Shown piece after piece: positions 1-10,003 of a DNA stretch of 64,000 nucleotides. The translations under genes and the position numbers were made by a program. The notes beneath the pieces are model-generated. The model searched no databases. It was not told the DNA's origin and saw nothing but the letters and a program-made list of their open reading frames with translations. The DNA is from Adiantum capillus-veneris (lineage: Eukaryota; Streptophyta; Polypodiopsida; Polypodiales; Pteridaceae), in assembly GCA_014529385.2 (NCBI GenBank), contig CM043942.1, forward strand, positions 33,523,969 through 33,587,968, written 5' to 3'. Numbering within the stretch: the first letter of the stretch is position 1; each line of letters begins with the position of its first letter.

Positions 1-1104
1 GCCAGAGCGTGAAAGCTCTGGGAAATTGGAGCAGCATAGATGAATGCCGCTTGTACTCCTCGTCGTAATTCACGCTTTACCTGCACATTAGAGATGAGAG
101 GCAAAGAATGCAAGCCCTCCTCAACACGAATGATGAGGGGGGAGTCAGTTTTGGCATTTAAAGTGAGAGTGTTAGCCTCCCAATCAATGCGAGGGTTGAG
201 TTCACGAAACCATCTTATATCCAAAATCATATCACATCTTGAGAGACGAGACACAAGAAATTTCCTACTGAAAGAAGCTTGCTGAACGGTAAACATCACA
301 TCAAGGCACTCCTTCGTGATGAGAGAGTCCATACTAGGAGCGAAGCCAGAAACCTCGAGAGGAGATTTCTAACCTCAAGGCGGGCTCTCTCAACAAGAGA
401 GGGACTAATCACATCATGCATACTGTCTGGATCAAACAATATGATAAAACGCTGACCCTTAACATGACCATAACACTTCATGAGAGACTCATCAATGTGT
501 GTGTCAGAGTCATGAGAAGATTCAGGGTGGTGTGTTATAGTGCTTGTGGTTGCTGTGGGTGCCTTTTGTTCTTTAGGTGGGGCTCTCTTATGACAAGTCT
601 TCTTAATGTGACCCTTGACGTGACATTGAAAACATCTACGTTCCTTAGCATAAATCACTTATTCTTCAGCCGTGATGTATCCTCCTACAATTTCTTGTGC
701 AGCTTTTTCATATGGGGTTAGCTTAGGTTTTGCAGGTGCTTTAGCTTTACCCTTAGATTCATTGTTAGAGTTCTTTTCCGAGGAATTAGAGGAAGAAGGG
801 CTAGAAGAATTACCATTCTTACCATTCTTACTGTTCTTACCATTCTGCGTGGTCTGAGAATTCTGAGAGGTTCCTTGAGAAGTCTTGTTCTTCTTAGGCT
901 TTCCCTTGTTGTGCTTCATCTCTTGGGAGAGAGCAATGACTACCGCCTTGTTGAGATCCGCGGGGTCAAAGACTTCTACATCAAACTTGATGTATTCGTC
1001 TAACCCAAAGAGGAAAACCTCCTTCCGCTCATCATCGGATTTGCGTAATTGAGTGACGAGCTGCAAAACACGGTTAGAAAAAGACATGACTGGCATACCA
1101 TGTT
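1..1104 (-). pseudogene. gag: gag C-terminal part, CCHC knuckle and retropepsin remnant of element A
   Basis: On the minus strand 1104-662 encodes the end of a retrotransposon gag domain followed by a long Ser/Asn/Lys/Gly linker. A TAA at 659-661 interrupts the frame. Directly after it, in the same frame, comes a zinc knuckle (CFQC then H and C, spacing CX2CX4HX4C) and a retropepsin-like segment (ILFDPDSMHDVIS) where the usual Asp-Thr/Ser-Gly triad has become Asp-Pro-Asp-Ser. A frameshift near 300 leads into a protease C-terminal segment (CDMILDIRWF), readable to position 1. Gag packages element RNA and the protease matures the polyprotein. The N-terminal gag half lies at 7606-8436, separated by element 1. 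It is a broken fossil. Confidence 0.85.
1100..1104. repeat. Target-site duplication of element 1 (left copy)
   Basis: ATGTT lies immediately before the LTR start at 1105 and recurs at 7601-7605 immediately after the LTR end. A 5-bp duplication is the usual footprint of Ty3/Gypsy integrase. The gag frame of element A reads across the joined ends. Confidence 0.95.
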
Positions 1105-1638
1105 TGTCACAAAGTGATGACGTGGCGGACATCAGAAACCCTAAAATTCATGCAAACCCTAATTTTTGCCAAAAACCCTAAATTCCGGAAATCGCGGAGG
1201 CGGATTATTAATTTTTTTGTTTTTTTGTTTTTTTGGAAAATGATGAGCGACGCGAATTTTGCTTTTGCTTTTTTTTTTATAAAAAAAAAAGAAAAGAGTC
1301 TCTAAGAGAGAGAGAATTGATGCTTTTGATTTTAAAAGCTTTTGGGGCTCTGCTTTTGGGCATCCCTTGTAACCTTTAAATTAGTGGTGAGGGCCTCACT
1401 TCTCAGGGCATCTGGACGCAGAGTCTGAGAGTGAAACCCTAACCGCTCTCTTGTACTTTGATGATTGATTAATACAAAAAAGAAATACCGAAAGGGGCGT
1501 CAGTCTTTGGGGCCAATATCTCTAGGCACGGAACTCCGCCGGGCAGTGCAAATCTATTGTGATTTGTGAATTGTTTTGAAGTGGTTATTTGGTGCTGTCG
1601 CGGTTGATTCTTGACTTGGAGTGTCCAAGTTTGTTACA
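1105..1638 (+). repeat. 5' LTR of element 1
   Basis: 534 bp, TG...CA ends. The first 100 bp hold an ACGT core (GATGACGTGGC) and three AAACCCTAA-type telo-box motifs. A TATA-like stretch (TTTATAAAAA) lies near 1276. The right end abuts the primer-binding site. Confidence 0.95.
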
Positions 1639-1639
1639 G

Positions 1640-1651
1640 TGGTATCAGAGC
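1640..1651 (+). other. Primer-binding site of element 1
   Basis: TGGTATCAGAGC, one base after the LTR end, complementary to the 3' end of initiator Met-tRNA. It is not a tRNA gene. Confidence 0.95.
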
Positions 1652-1709
1652 ACGGCCGATTTCTCTTCTACGGGAAATCCGATCCCCGAATTTTTTTTCC
1701 GCGGCACCT

Positions 1710-3200
1710 ATGGCTTCAGGCAATGATCAGTCGACTCCCTCTGCATCTGGAGATGCGGGCTGGGATCACAACGAAGATTCAGACAAAGAGTATCCCCGCC
1801 TTGGCCTACTTAGGCGGAGCGGCGAGAGAGAGAGCGTCGCCAGTTGATCGACGATGCAACAAAGATGATGCTCAATTTTGCCAAGGACCCGAAGATGGCA
1901 AAATATATGAACCAGACCTCTTTGGAAGAGGTACAGATGAAGTGGCAGAGAACCACAACACCACTCCCGAAACCCGCTCTCAAGAAACCTTCTGCCTCCA
2001 AGAAAATATACGGAGCAGGAACTCGAGAACGTGGTTGATGCACGGATTGCTCAGCTTTTCGACGTGCAAAAGAAAGGCAAAAAGCACGGTAAAAAGCAGA
2101 ACAAAGGTACTGACTTCCCGGGATATTTGGGTTGTCAGTCGACATTCGACAAAGCAAAGAAACGGAAGAAGCGTGTTCGATTTGAAGGAGTACCCAGTTC
2201 TTCTTCTTCTTCTTCTAACAGTTCTTCTAGCTCCTCGGATTAGAGCGAAGAAGACAGAAAAAAAGCAAAAAGTGAAGCAAGACACAAAGCTACGGAAAGG
2301 GCAAGAAAAAGGCAAAGAAGGCTACATCTCGCCCAGAGATTGACAGTTCTATTGAGGACTCGTCTACTTACAGCTCAGACTCCGATGACGGAAAGTTTTA
2401 TGCGAACAAGAAGAATTTTTTTTTTACAAAGCCAACCAGTATGACTTTCTCGAAGATAAAAGCAAGAAAGTCCGAGAGTTTAAGGAAGGTGGCCACTCGA
2501 TCAAGTTTGATACTTTTCAGGATACTCAGATGCTTCGAAGGCTTTGTCTTTTATACAACAGTTTGACATCGCTTTCGCGGGAGGACGCTATTCAGAGCAC
2601 TCCAAGATTCGGAGAGCTGCCTCTTACTCTGAGGGGAATGCTCGTACTTGGTGGTCCACGCTTCTATTAAGCAAGACTATGCCAGTTACATGGCTGAAAT
2701 TCAAGAGGCTTTTTATTTCTTCTTGGTTGACTCAAGAGTTTGAGCGAGATATACGAGCTGCTTGGAACCATCTCCGGATGACCAAGAGCGATACAGTGAA
2801 TTCTTATTGTGAAAGATTCTGGAGCTCTTTTCTACCCGCCTCTTCATTCAAGAAGATCTCGTTCAGAGAACAGATGAGCGGTTTACCTTGGGTCTACCTA
2901 CAGAGATCCGAGATCACTGCTTGGAGCAGAAGTCAGCTTCTATTCAGGAGTTGATGAGTCATGCGAAGCGGGGCTTTGCCATTCACTCTGGCAGTCTGAC
3001 CTACCCCACAGACGAGGCCGAACAGACTTCTGGGAATGAAAGTAGAATGAAAAAGAGCAACCCAGAGAAAAAAAAAGGATGCACGACCCAAGCTTACTCC
3101 TGAGGAGACAGCTCGCTTCATCAGAGAGGGGAAGTGCTTTGGATGCGGGAAACATGGACATATTTCCGCAAAGTGCCCTGATAAGGCACAGAAAGAATGA
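1710..3200 (+). pseudogene. gag: gag of element 1, frameshifted
   Basis: The ATG at 1710 starts a protein beginning MASGNDQSTPSASGDAG, matching element 3 from 17449 on the minus strand. Frame changes near 1790, 2035 and 2240 and later split it. Recognisable parts are a conserved block (ATKMMLNFAKDPKMAKYMNQ) near 1855-1915, a Lys- and Ser-rich linker (2040-2250), the retrotransposon gag core (FIQQFDIAF to LPTEIRDH, 2548-2915) and a CCHC knuckle at 3135-3176 (CFGC, H, C). The frame ends at the TGA at 3198, where a 5-bp deletion relative to element 3 removes the expected extension. Gag would form the particle core. This copy cannot make the full product. Confidence 0.88.
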
Positions 3201-3775
3201 TAAAGACGATGACAGGTCTGAGAGTTCGAGAGCAGCTGAGGAATGTGGCAGAAAAGGCAGATAGAAAAGCAGAACTGGTACCACATGGCGTGGGACTTGC
3301 ACCGAATCAAATGAATGAAAGTACAAACTTTGCCGTTTTTTTTTGGGGCAAAGTGAAGGATCAGGAAGCTCTTTTGAAGGAGCCAAGGCCAACTTCTTTT
3401 CACTTGGAATTGGCGGCTCGATTTGGAACTACGCCCGACAGACTGACGCCACAGGCAAAGGTAGTTCGACTGGCACCCGGATGGGATGTTGCCATTACAC
3501 CGAGCATTGGCAAACTTTGTTTGCAATGACAGGGGTGTTCAGGGCACGCGAGTGACGTTCTACTCGGGATCCCTTGGTACCACAAGAACTACGCCGTGGT
3601 TGACTATCGGGCCGAGAAAGCGACTTTGATAAATGAAGGGCTTAGAGATTGTACTTGATGAACTTCAGTTTTCTTACTCATTCTTTTGGGAGAACTGAAC
3701 AATGGATAAAGATTGAATATGTTTTGACCTGAAGAAAAGAACGCCAATATTTTTTTTTCTCCACGCTCATGCCGA
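3201..3775 (+). pseudogene. pol: Retropepsin remnant of element 1
   Basis: Between the gag knuckle and RT the translation shows pieces that align with a retropepsin: LELAARFG near 3405, a loop near 3470-3520, and a terminal piece resembling the ILG-x-PW region (VLLGIPWYHKNYAVVDY) near 3557-3605. At the position of the active-site Asp-Ser/Thr-Gly, a shifted frame reads FEGAKANFFS, with no acidic-Ser/Thr-Gly triad. Element 3 has the same defect at the same place. The assignment rests on position and local similarity, so it is moderately sure. Short T-tracts near 3340 and 3750 may mark further indels. Confidence 0.6.
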
Positions 3776-5428
3776 TTGCTTTTGAGAGGGCCTGAAGATC
3801 ATACCATTGATCTGATATCTGGAAGCACGCCACCGAATCGGCCACCTTATCGTGTGAGCCGAGTACAGAATGAAAAGATTATGAACTCAGTGAAAGACCT
3901 CTTGGAAAAGAGTCTTGTCCAGCCTAGTACTTCACCGTATTGCTCTCCAGTGTTGTTGGTTTTGAAGAAAGACGGATCTTGGAGAATGTGCATCGATTAT
4001 AGCACTCTCAACGAAATCACCATCAAGAACAGATTTCCGATTCCTAGGATCGATGATATACTCGACAGGTTACAGGGATCCTCGTGCTTTAGCAGGATTG
4101 ACTTGAAGAGTGGATATCATCAGATCAGGATAGCACCAAGAGATGTCTACAAGACAGCTTTTCGGACGACTTTTGGGTTATTTGAGTTTTTGGTGATGCC
4201 TTTTGGCTTAACCAATGCTCCTGCGACATTTAACCGGATGATAGATTGGATTTTTCGAGAGTACAGGCTATTTGTTGGCACTTTCTTTGACGACATCATT
4301 GTTTTCTCCAAGAATGAGGCAGAACACAGAGATCATCTGCTTCAAGTCTTTCAGGCATTACGAGATCACACATTAGTGATTAATGCTAAGAAAAGTGATT
4401 TTTTCCTACCAGAGATACATTTTTTGGGACACATTGTGTCAACAGCAGGAGTGCAAATGAACCCGGCCAAGATAGAGACTATCCGTGATTGGCCCGATTT
4501 GAGGAATGTCCATGAAGTTAGAAGCTTCTTGGGACTGTGTTCGTACTACAGGCGGTTCATACGAAAGTTTGCAGAGGTTGCTTCCCCTTTGCATACCTTG
4601 ACACAGAAAGGAGTACCTTTTTCGTGGGGACCCACAGAGGTGACTGCCTTTCGGACATTGAAAGAGAAATTGACTACAGGACCAAATTTGACTTTGTCAG
4701 ACTTGCAGAAGTCATTTGAAGTATTTTGTGATGCTTGTGGTCGTAGTCTGGGTGCGGTCTTGATGCAAGAAGGCCATGTCGTAGCTTACGAGAGCCGTTT
4801 GTTCTCTAGGCCGGAGATGACAGCACAGATCTATGGGAAAGAGCTTTTGGCGGTTATCCATGCTCTTACTCAGTGGCGGCATTACCTACTCGGAGCGGAT
4901 TTTACTGTCTTTACAAACCATCAGAGTTTGCGCTACTTCTTGTCACAGAAGCAGCTTTCGGAAAAGCAGATGCGGTGGGTGAACATCTTGTCACAGTTCC
5001 ACTTCCAGATTGTCCATGTACAGGGACAGAAGAATGTGGTGGCAGATGCTTTGTCTCGGAAACCGTTGGTTCTGGCTATTTCCGCGATACATCATAGGAG
5101 CTTCGAGGATATGGTCGATCAGTATGCCACAGATACAGGTTTTGCAGATATTTTCACACGGATACGGGATGGGGAGACAGTAGCTGGATACACCCTTCGG
5201 GAAGGCTACTTGATGAAAAAGACTATGTTGTGCGTTACACAGCCGTTGAGGGAAAAGGTTATGACTGATTGCCACTGGCCACCTTTTACGGGTCACCGCG
5301 GCATTGCTACCACCATGAAAGGGGTAGAGAGAGATTTCTTTTGGTGGAGACTGAAGAAGGATGTGGAAGAGTTTGTGCGCAGTTGCTTGGTATGCCAGAA
5401 GGTCAAGTTTGACAGGCATAAAGCATAG
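3776..5428 (+). CDS. pol: pol of element 1: reverse transcriptase, RNase H, integrase N-terminus
   Basis: The 550-residue open frame is the longest in the window. Reverse transcriptase motifs are CIDYSTLN (about 72-79), RIDLKSGYHQI with a catalytic Asp (about 107-117), the MPFGLTNAP block (about 141-149) and FFDD, the YVDD equivalent (170-173). RNase H follows: CDACG (Asp 319), KELLAV (Glu 356) and ADALSR (Asp 424). One expected catalytic position reads TNHQS instead of TDHQS (residue 381, Asp to Asn; element 3 keeps Asp). The integrase zinc module gives His 500, His 507, Cys 537 and Cys 540. The frame stops at a TAG after KFDRHKA, before the integrase core, and element 3 has the same stop. 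The N-terminal start is where the frame opens, not a proven start codon. Confidence 0.9.
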   Translation: MLLRGPEDHTIDLISGSTPPNRPPYRVSRVQNEKIMNSVKDLLEKSLVQPSTSPYCSPVLLVLKKDGSWRMCIDYSTLNEITIKNRFPIPRIDDILDRLQGSSCFSRIDLKSGYHQIRIAPRDVYKTAFRTTFGLFEFLVMPFGLTNAPATFNRMIDWIFREYRLFVGTFFDDIIVFSKNEAEHRDHLLQVFQALRDHTLVINAKKSDFFLPEIHFLGHIVSTAGVQMNPAKIETIRDWPDLRNVHEVRSFLGLCSYYRRFIRKFAEVASPLHTLTQKGVPFSWGPTEVTAFRTLKEKLTTGPNLTLSDLQKSFEVFCDACGRSLGAVLMQEGHVVAYESRLFSRPEMTAQIYGKELLAVIHALTQWRHYLLGADFTVFTNHQSLRYFLSQKQLSEKQMRWVNILSQFHFQIVHVQGQKNVVADALSRKPLVLAISAIHHRSFEDMVDQYATDTGFADIFTRIRDGETVAGYTLREGYLMKKTMLCVTQPLREKVMTDCHWPPFTGHRGIATTMKGVERDFFWWRLKKDVEEFVRSCLVCQKVKFDRHKA

Positions 5429-6437
5429 GGATTGCTACAGCCTTTACCCATACCCACCCGCCCCTGGGAAAGTATTGAAATGGATTTCATTTTTTTTGAT
5501 CTCCCGAGAATACAGAATGATCACAATGATTTTCCGATTACATGGCACGCCTAAGACGATTGTCTCCGACAGAGACCCTAGATTTATGAGTTTGTTTTGG
5601 AAGGCAATTTGGGAGAACATTGGCACGCGGTTGCAGTTCTCGTCATCGTTCCACTTGCAGACTGACGGGCAATCTGAGATTGCCAATTCAGTGATTTTAG
5701 ATTTATTGAAGTCTTGTATCTCGCATCAGAAGACTCAATGGGAAAAGAACTTACCTTTGGTGGAATTTGCCTACAATAACACGATACACTCTTCGACGGG
5801 GAAGACGCCATGAGAGATTGTTGAAACTGCTTCGAAGGTTCCATCCTTCCTGAGCACGAAAGATTAGAAATTTGAAGCGGATGAATATTCGCGAGATTTG
5901 GATACGGCTTTTGCCAAGGTTCGCGAGACTTTGCAGGAGTCTCAAGAATGACAGAAAAAAGGCTGCGGATCGCCATCGTCGTGACTGGAAACTGAAGGAG
6001 GATGATTGGGTGCTCTTACTTTTGAGAAGGCACGCCTAAGAAAGAAACAGGGAAAGGAGAGGCTTTTTCCAAAGCTTAGTATGTGATACTACGGACCTTT
6101 CCAGATTACTGACAAGATAAATGATGTCTCCTTTCGATTGAAACTGCCAGATACTTGGAGGATTCACAATGCATTGCATGTGAGTCTCTTGAACCCTGTT
6201 AAGGGTGATGTGCCTGATGATGGGGAGCCTGATGAGCAACCCAAAGTGGAAGAAAACGAGGAGATCCTTGTTCCTGAACAGATTTTGGCACATAATGATA
6301 CGAAGAAGGGTAAAGTCCGAAGGTGGTTCTTGGTTAAGTTCAAGAATTTTCCTGCATTTGATGTGAAGTGGATGGAGGAGGAGGACCTAGCAGATACTCC
6401 TCGGATTGTGAAACTTTACCTCGATGTTTTGGTTTAG
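5429..6437 (+). pseudogene. pol: Integrase core and chromodomain-like tail of element 1
   Basis: Downstream of the TAG, the integrase core is readable in two frames. The first catalytic Asp is in EMDFIF (near 5478-5495), the second in VSDRDP (near 5563-5580) and the Glu in QSEIAN (near 5671-5688). Only about 29 residues separate the two Asp residues, against 58 in element 6 of this window, so roughly 29 residues are missing, together with a frameshift. After a further TGA near 5812 and other lesions, 6138-6437 encodes the C-terminal segment (LPDTWRIHNALHVSLL) and a chromodomain-like block (EQILAH then FLVKFKNFPAFDVKWMEEED) ending at TAG 6435. Chromodomains steer integration toward particular chromatin marks. 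Confidence 0.85.
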
Positions 6438-7042
6438 CATAGTCTACTCCAAACAGAACCCAGAACTCAGCTTGGCCGAAGATCTGGTGCAGTGGGATGC
6501 ACAAGAGGGGAGTCACTCCACTCCTTTGTCAACAGATGCCTCGATTTTGATACTAAAGTCACTGATGTCTCTTTGAGCTTCAGGGATACTGAGAGCTGAC
6601 AGTATTCTGCTGGATGACTTTATGAAATGGAATTCCTGATTATGATACTGATTTGTTCTTGACTTCTTGTGAGTGCAGGAACTGATAGACGAAATGACTG
6701 CAGCATTTTGGTCTGATTGATCTCGAATAGACATGGTTGCAATAGGGGTTAGTCAATCGGACATCGATGAGGTCCCGATTGGACCTAGATGTGATTGCTA
6801 GCTACATTGCCGATAAATCATGGTCTAAGATCCGAATGAATGTTGAATGTCATGTGATGTCCTGTGATGTCTGGTGATGTCCTGTGATGTCGTGTGATGT
6901 GACTGTCGATTTTGTACATGTGCTAGATGTGCGTTCCTAGTACGTAGGTACTAACAGTCAGTGTCTGCTAAGACAGTTTATGGCTTTTGTCGGTTTTGCA
7001 GGCGTAATCGCGGTCGATTACAATGCTTTCAAGAGGGGGGTA
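6438..7042 (+). other. 3' untranslated region of element 1 with 10-bp repeats and polypurine tract
   Basis: No gene is seen. 6850-6900 holds five 10-bp units close to TCCTGTGATG, also present in element 3 (about 12299-12358). Immediately before the 3' LTR, 7031-7042 reads AAGAGGGGGGTA, the polypurine tract that primes plus-strand synthesis. Confidence 0.85.
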
Positions 7043-7600
7043 TGTCACAAAGTGATGACGTGGCGGACAGCAGAAACCCTAATTTCTGCCAGAAACCCTA
7101 AAATTCCTGCAAACCCTAATTTTTGCCAAAAACCCTAAATTCCGGAAATCGCGGAGGTGGATTATTATTATTATTATTATTATTATTTTTTGTGGAAAAT
7201 GATGAGCGACGCGAATTTTGCTTTTGCTTTTTTTTTTATAAAAAAAAAAGAAAAGAGTCTCTAAGAGAGAGAGAGAACTGATGCTTTTGATTTTAAAAGC
7301 TTTTGGGGCTCTGCTTTTGGGCATCCCTTGTAACCTTTAAATTAGTGGTGAGGGCCTCACTTCTCAGGGCATCTGGACGCAGAGTCTGAGAGTGAAACCC
7401 TAACCGCTCTCTTGTACTTTGATGATTGATTAATACAAAAAAGAAATACCGAAAGGGGCGCCAGTCTTTGGGGCCAATATCTCTAGGCACGGAACTCCGC
7501 CGGGCCAGTGCAAATCTATTGTGATCTGTGAATTGTTTTGAAGTGGTTATTTGGTGCTGTCGCAGTTGATTCTTGACTTGGAGTGTCCAAGTTTGTTACA
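7043..7600 (+). repeat. 3' LTR of element 1
   Basis: 558 bp, same ends as the 5' LTR. It has one extra 24-bp unit containing AAACCCTAA (four telo-boxes here, three in the 5' LTR) and a (TTA)n tract at about 7162-7185 where the 5' LTR has T-runs. It is followed by ATGTT (7601-7605). Confidence 0.95.
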
Positions 7601-7605
7601 ATGTT

Positions 7606-8436
7606 GCTTAAGATTGCGCCAATCTTCCTTCAATCGTGCTAGGTACTGAGGAGGCATAAACCACGCTTTGAGCTTGTCTTGGAAATAAGCCCAACTTAAG
7701 GACAGGGGCATGAATTCGTCGGCTTCCTCTAGGTGCGCGGCTAAGTGTGCCTCTTGCCGTGCGTGGTACCAATTGATGGCATCACCGGCAAGGTACATGG
7801 TTGCCGTCAAAACTTTGCAAAATAAGCATTAAATTGATGCAACCAAGAATGAATAACCGTAGCATCCATCTTACCATCATACTTACTGAAAGTCAACTTC
7901 TCTGTGACTGGATGGTTGGAATCCGCATCGTGGCTTGCGCCACTTGAGGAACTCCCAGGATCTTTGGCTGGTTCAAACTTCGAGGCAAGTACTTGTCGAA
8001 CCAATTCTTGAGTGCGTAGTTCTCTTTGAGCCTCACGCTCGACCTCTAAGGCCACTGTTTGAGCTTCACGCTCGGCCTCCAAGGCCACTCTTTGAGCTTC
8101 ACTCTCGGCCTCCAAGGCCGCTTTTTGAGCTTCCCGTTCCTCCTTTCTTTGTGCTTCTCTTTCGTTTCGTTCATCGCGCTCGCGTTCTAAAGCAATGCGA
8201 TTCGCTTCTTGTTGTGCCATCGCAAGGCGAGTCGCTTCGCGATTGGCTTCTTGTTGTTGGGCCATCATGTCCAACATCGACTTGACCATCACCTCCATAG
8301 CAGTTGGTACAACTCGTGGCGTAGATGGAGAAGGGGGAGGTTCGGAAAAATCTCTTGGTGGGGAGAACTCTTCGTCACCTCTCTCATGCTCACCACGTGT
8401 ATGCGAAGTATCCATTCTGCTTCGGGTGATGACCAT
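7606..8436 (-). pseudogene. gag: gag N-terminal half of element A
   Basis: Reading minus from the ATG at 8436, the product starts MVITRSRMDTSHTRGEHERG. A Pro/Ser-rich block (PPPSPSTPR) is followed by a highly charged Glu/Arg/Ala helix with 11-residue repeats (about residues 80-145). The conserved gag opening (KLTFSKYDGKMDATVIHSWL) comes near residues 183-202. A frame change near 7808 leads to TATMYLAGDAINWYHAR and the rest of the gag core, ending WRNLKQHC at 7606 where element 1 has inserted. The remainder continues at 1099 downward. The first 41 residues match element 2 at 34 positions by hand alignment. This is likely a structural gag with an N-terminal coiled coil. Confidence 0.85.
8028..8159 (-). 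repeat. 33-bp tandem repeats inside element A gag
   Basis: Units at 8028-8060, 8061-8093 and 8094-8126, with a decayed unit after 8127, begin GAGCTTCACGCTC on the plus strand. On the minus strand each encodes an 11-residue Ala/Glu/Arg unit (VALEAEREAQ type), a hendecad coiled-coil period. Confidence 0.9.
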
Positions 8437-8876
8437 GCACTATGATCTTTGGTTCTTAAGTCCACGAGGGACTTGGGTTCTTGAGGGTCTTGGGTTCTTG
8501 GGTGCTTGAGGGTCTTGAGGTTCTTGAGGTTTTCTTTCGCTTGCAAACCGTGTTTGAGAAGGATCTTCTCTTCACCCGAGTTCTACTCCTTTCCGCGGGC
8601 GCACCCCTTGGCGGCCTTGCGCTCACACCAAGGTTGCTTTTTCCCACCTCACGTCGATTGGCCAGCCGCTAAGTGCACGGTCTGCTCTCAATGAGTGAAA
8701 AGAGACACAAGGGGAGGTTGGACAAGCCCTTCTTTCTTGGGATTCCTGTCACTCTTCAAAAACATGATTAGGAATCGACACGCCCAAGCGAACTTGGGTT
8801 CGTGCGACCACAACAAGCTAAAAAAAACTTGTGATTCTTGTGGTTCTTTCCTTGAGTGATACAGAACACTGCTAAA

Positions 8877-8888
8877 GCTCTGATACCA
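8877..8888 (-). other. Primer-binding site of element A
   Basis: The reverse complement reads TGGTATCAGAGC, one base from the LTR edge at 8890, a Met-tRNA type site. Confidence 0.92.
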
Positions 8889-8889
8889 A

Positions 8890-10003
8890 TGTAAGGTGCA
8901 GCGGAATGAATGTTGTCCTTTCTCAAGATGAGTGTTCCATATTTTGCTCAAGGTTCCTTTTAGTTCTTATGGAAGGGAGAGCCTTCCGTTCTTAATGGAG
9001 TGCTATGATCACGAACAAAGTAAGTGGATACTATGCATGCAAATGTATAAGATTGAGAGATAGAGAGAGAAGAGAATACGACACCAGAGACTGTTGTAAA
9101 ACCCTCCTCCGAAGGCCCTACTCTCGTTGGCGAGAGTGGTCTACGGTTGATTGCACAAACTGGTACAATGATGATGCATGAAACTGATGCAAGTCTAGAC
9201 TATGTCGACGATGACGATGGGGATGGCGAGGCCGACAATAGGGCTGAAAACTGAATGTTTTTATCCGCTGTCCCAAAACGCTCACTGCCGAAATCTGCTG
9301 CAATTGAAATGCTGAATTTCGGGGCTGTTTTTATGCTGCTGAAAAACGCAGGTTTGGCTGCTAAAAACGCTGATGTCACTGCTGCGTTTTGGTGCTGGAA
9401 ACATCTGCTGCGTGTCAATGCTGAAAACGCCAAGAGAACAGGCCTGCTGGCGATGATGATAAACGCTAGGTGCAAGGGTGGGATGCGGTCAGGTGTCTGC
9501 TGAAAAACGCAAGGGGGGGAAAGTTGATAGCGATGATGAAAAACGCTAGGGTACCTGTGTGAGGGAAATCGCCAAGGGTTGCTTGGAGAGTCTTGCTGAG
9601 AGAGAGGGAACCTATCGCCAATGGCTTGCTGTTCTCCTTGCTCATCTGCTGTTTAGTGCTAACCTTGGTTTGCTTATATATTTTCTTACCCAATTTGCCC
9701 TGCCTACTTTCCAACAAAAGTCACTTAAATTAATAAGTGAAAAATGTCAAAAATAGGTAAAATAGACTAAATGCATTGGAAAATTCCCCCAACTAATTCT
9801 AATGGATTCTGATGGTAATGCTTATGATCATGCTGTGTGCAACCGGAGGATATGCATCTACACTAAGTGATTGGGCATGCACGGTCTACAAATAGACTCA
9901 CAAAAGTGCCAGATCGCTTCTAATCTAAACTGACTGGACTGACGGAACCCTGTTATGCTATAGCTTGTCCACGAACACATAGGGTTGGATGTGTCACGTG
10001 ACA
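8890..10003 (-). repeat. 5' LTR of element A
   Basis: 1114 bp. On the minus strand it starts TGTCACGTGACACATCC, a perfect 12-bp palindrome with a G-box CACGTG, and ends CTGCACCTTACA. It is rich in a GCGTTTTT/CAG motif spaced through about 9240-9560. It is the same family as the element 2 LTRs (22185-23234, 25136-26183). The sequence beyond 10003 is LINE 3' sequence. Confidence 0.9.

Larger units (their letters stand above)
1105..7600 (+). mobile_element. Element 1: complete Ty3/Gypsy chromodomain retrotransposon, 6.5 kb
   Basis: Both LTRs (1105-1638, 7043-7600) begin TGTCACAAAG and end TTGTTACA. The primer-binding site (1640-1651), gag, protease remnant, RT/RNase H/integrase frame, chromodomain-like tail and purine tract follow in Gypsy order. 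A 5-bp ATGTT duplication flanks the insertion. It lies inside the gag of element A. The coding part carries frameshifts, a TAG before the integrase core and a shortened integrase, so it cannot be autonomous, although the LTRs are close and differ mainly by a 24-bp repeat unit and a T/TTA tract. Element 3 (11624-17958) is the same family in the opposite orientation. Confidence 0.95.
1..10003 (-). mobile_element. Element A: Ty3/Gypsy LTR retrotransposon, 5' part, split by element 1
   Basis: Reading on the minus strand, an LTR (10003-8890), a Met-type primer-binding site (8888-8877), a leader and a gag frame (from 8436) run down to 7606. The same gag resumes at 1099 and continues through a CCHC knuckle and a protease-like stretch to the window edge. 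The interruption 1105-7600 is a separate complete element flanked by ATGTT. The 3' part of element A (reverse transcriptase onward and second LTR) lies outside the window, so its own target duplication cannot be tested. The gag has frameshifts and an in-frame stop, so this copy is dead. Its LTR and gag start closely match element 2 (22185-26183). Confidence 0.85.

Noticed and set aside
672-857. Plus-strand frame of 61 codons with acidic repeats
   Set aside because: Antisense shadow of the Ser/Asn/Lys linker of element A gag.
1640-1651. tRNA-like string TGGTATCAGAGC, possible tRNA gene end
   Set aside because: Only the 12-base primer-binding match is present, directly beside LTRs; there is no cloverleaf.
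8028-8159. Regularly spaced repeats that might suggest a CRISPR-like array
   Set aside because: Units are contiguous without unique spacers and encode a gag coiled coil; the sequence is a plant nuclear retrotransposon.
7935-8509. Plus-strand frames over the gag repeats (Arg/Pro/Leu-rich)
   Set aside because: Antisense shadows of element A gag, which has family homology on the minus strand.
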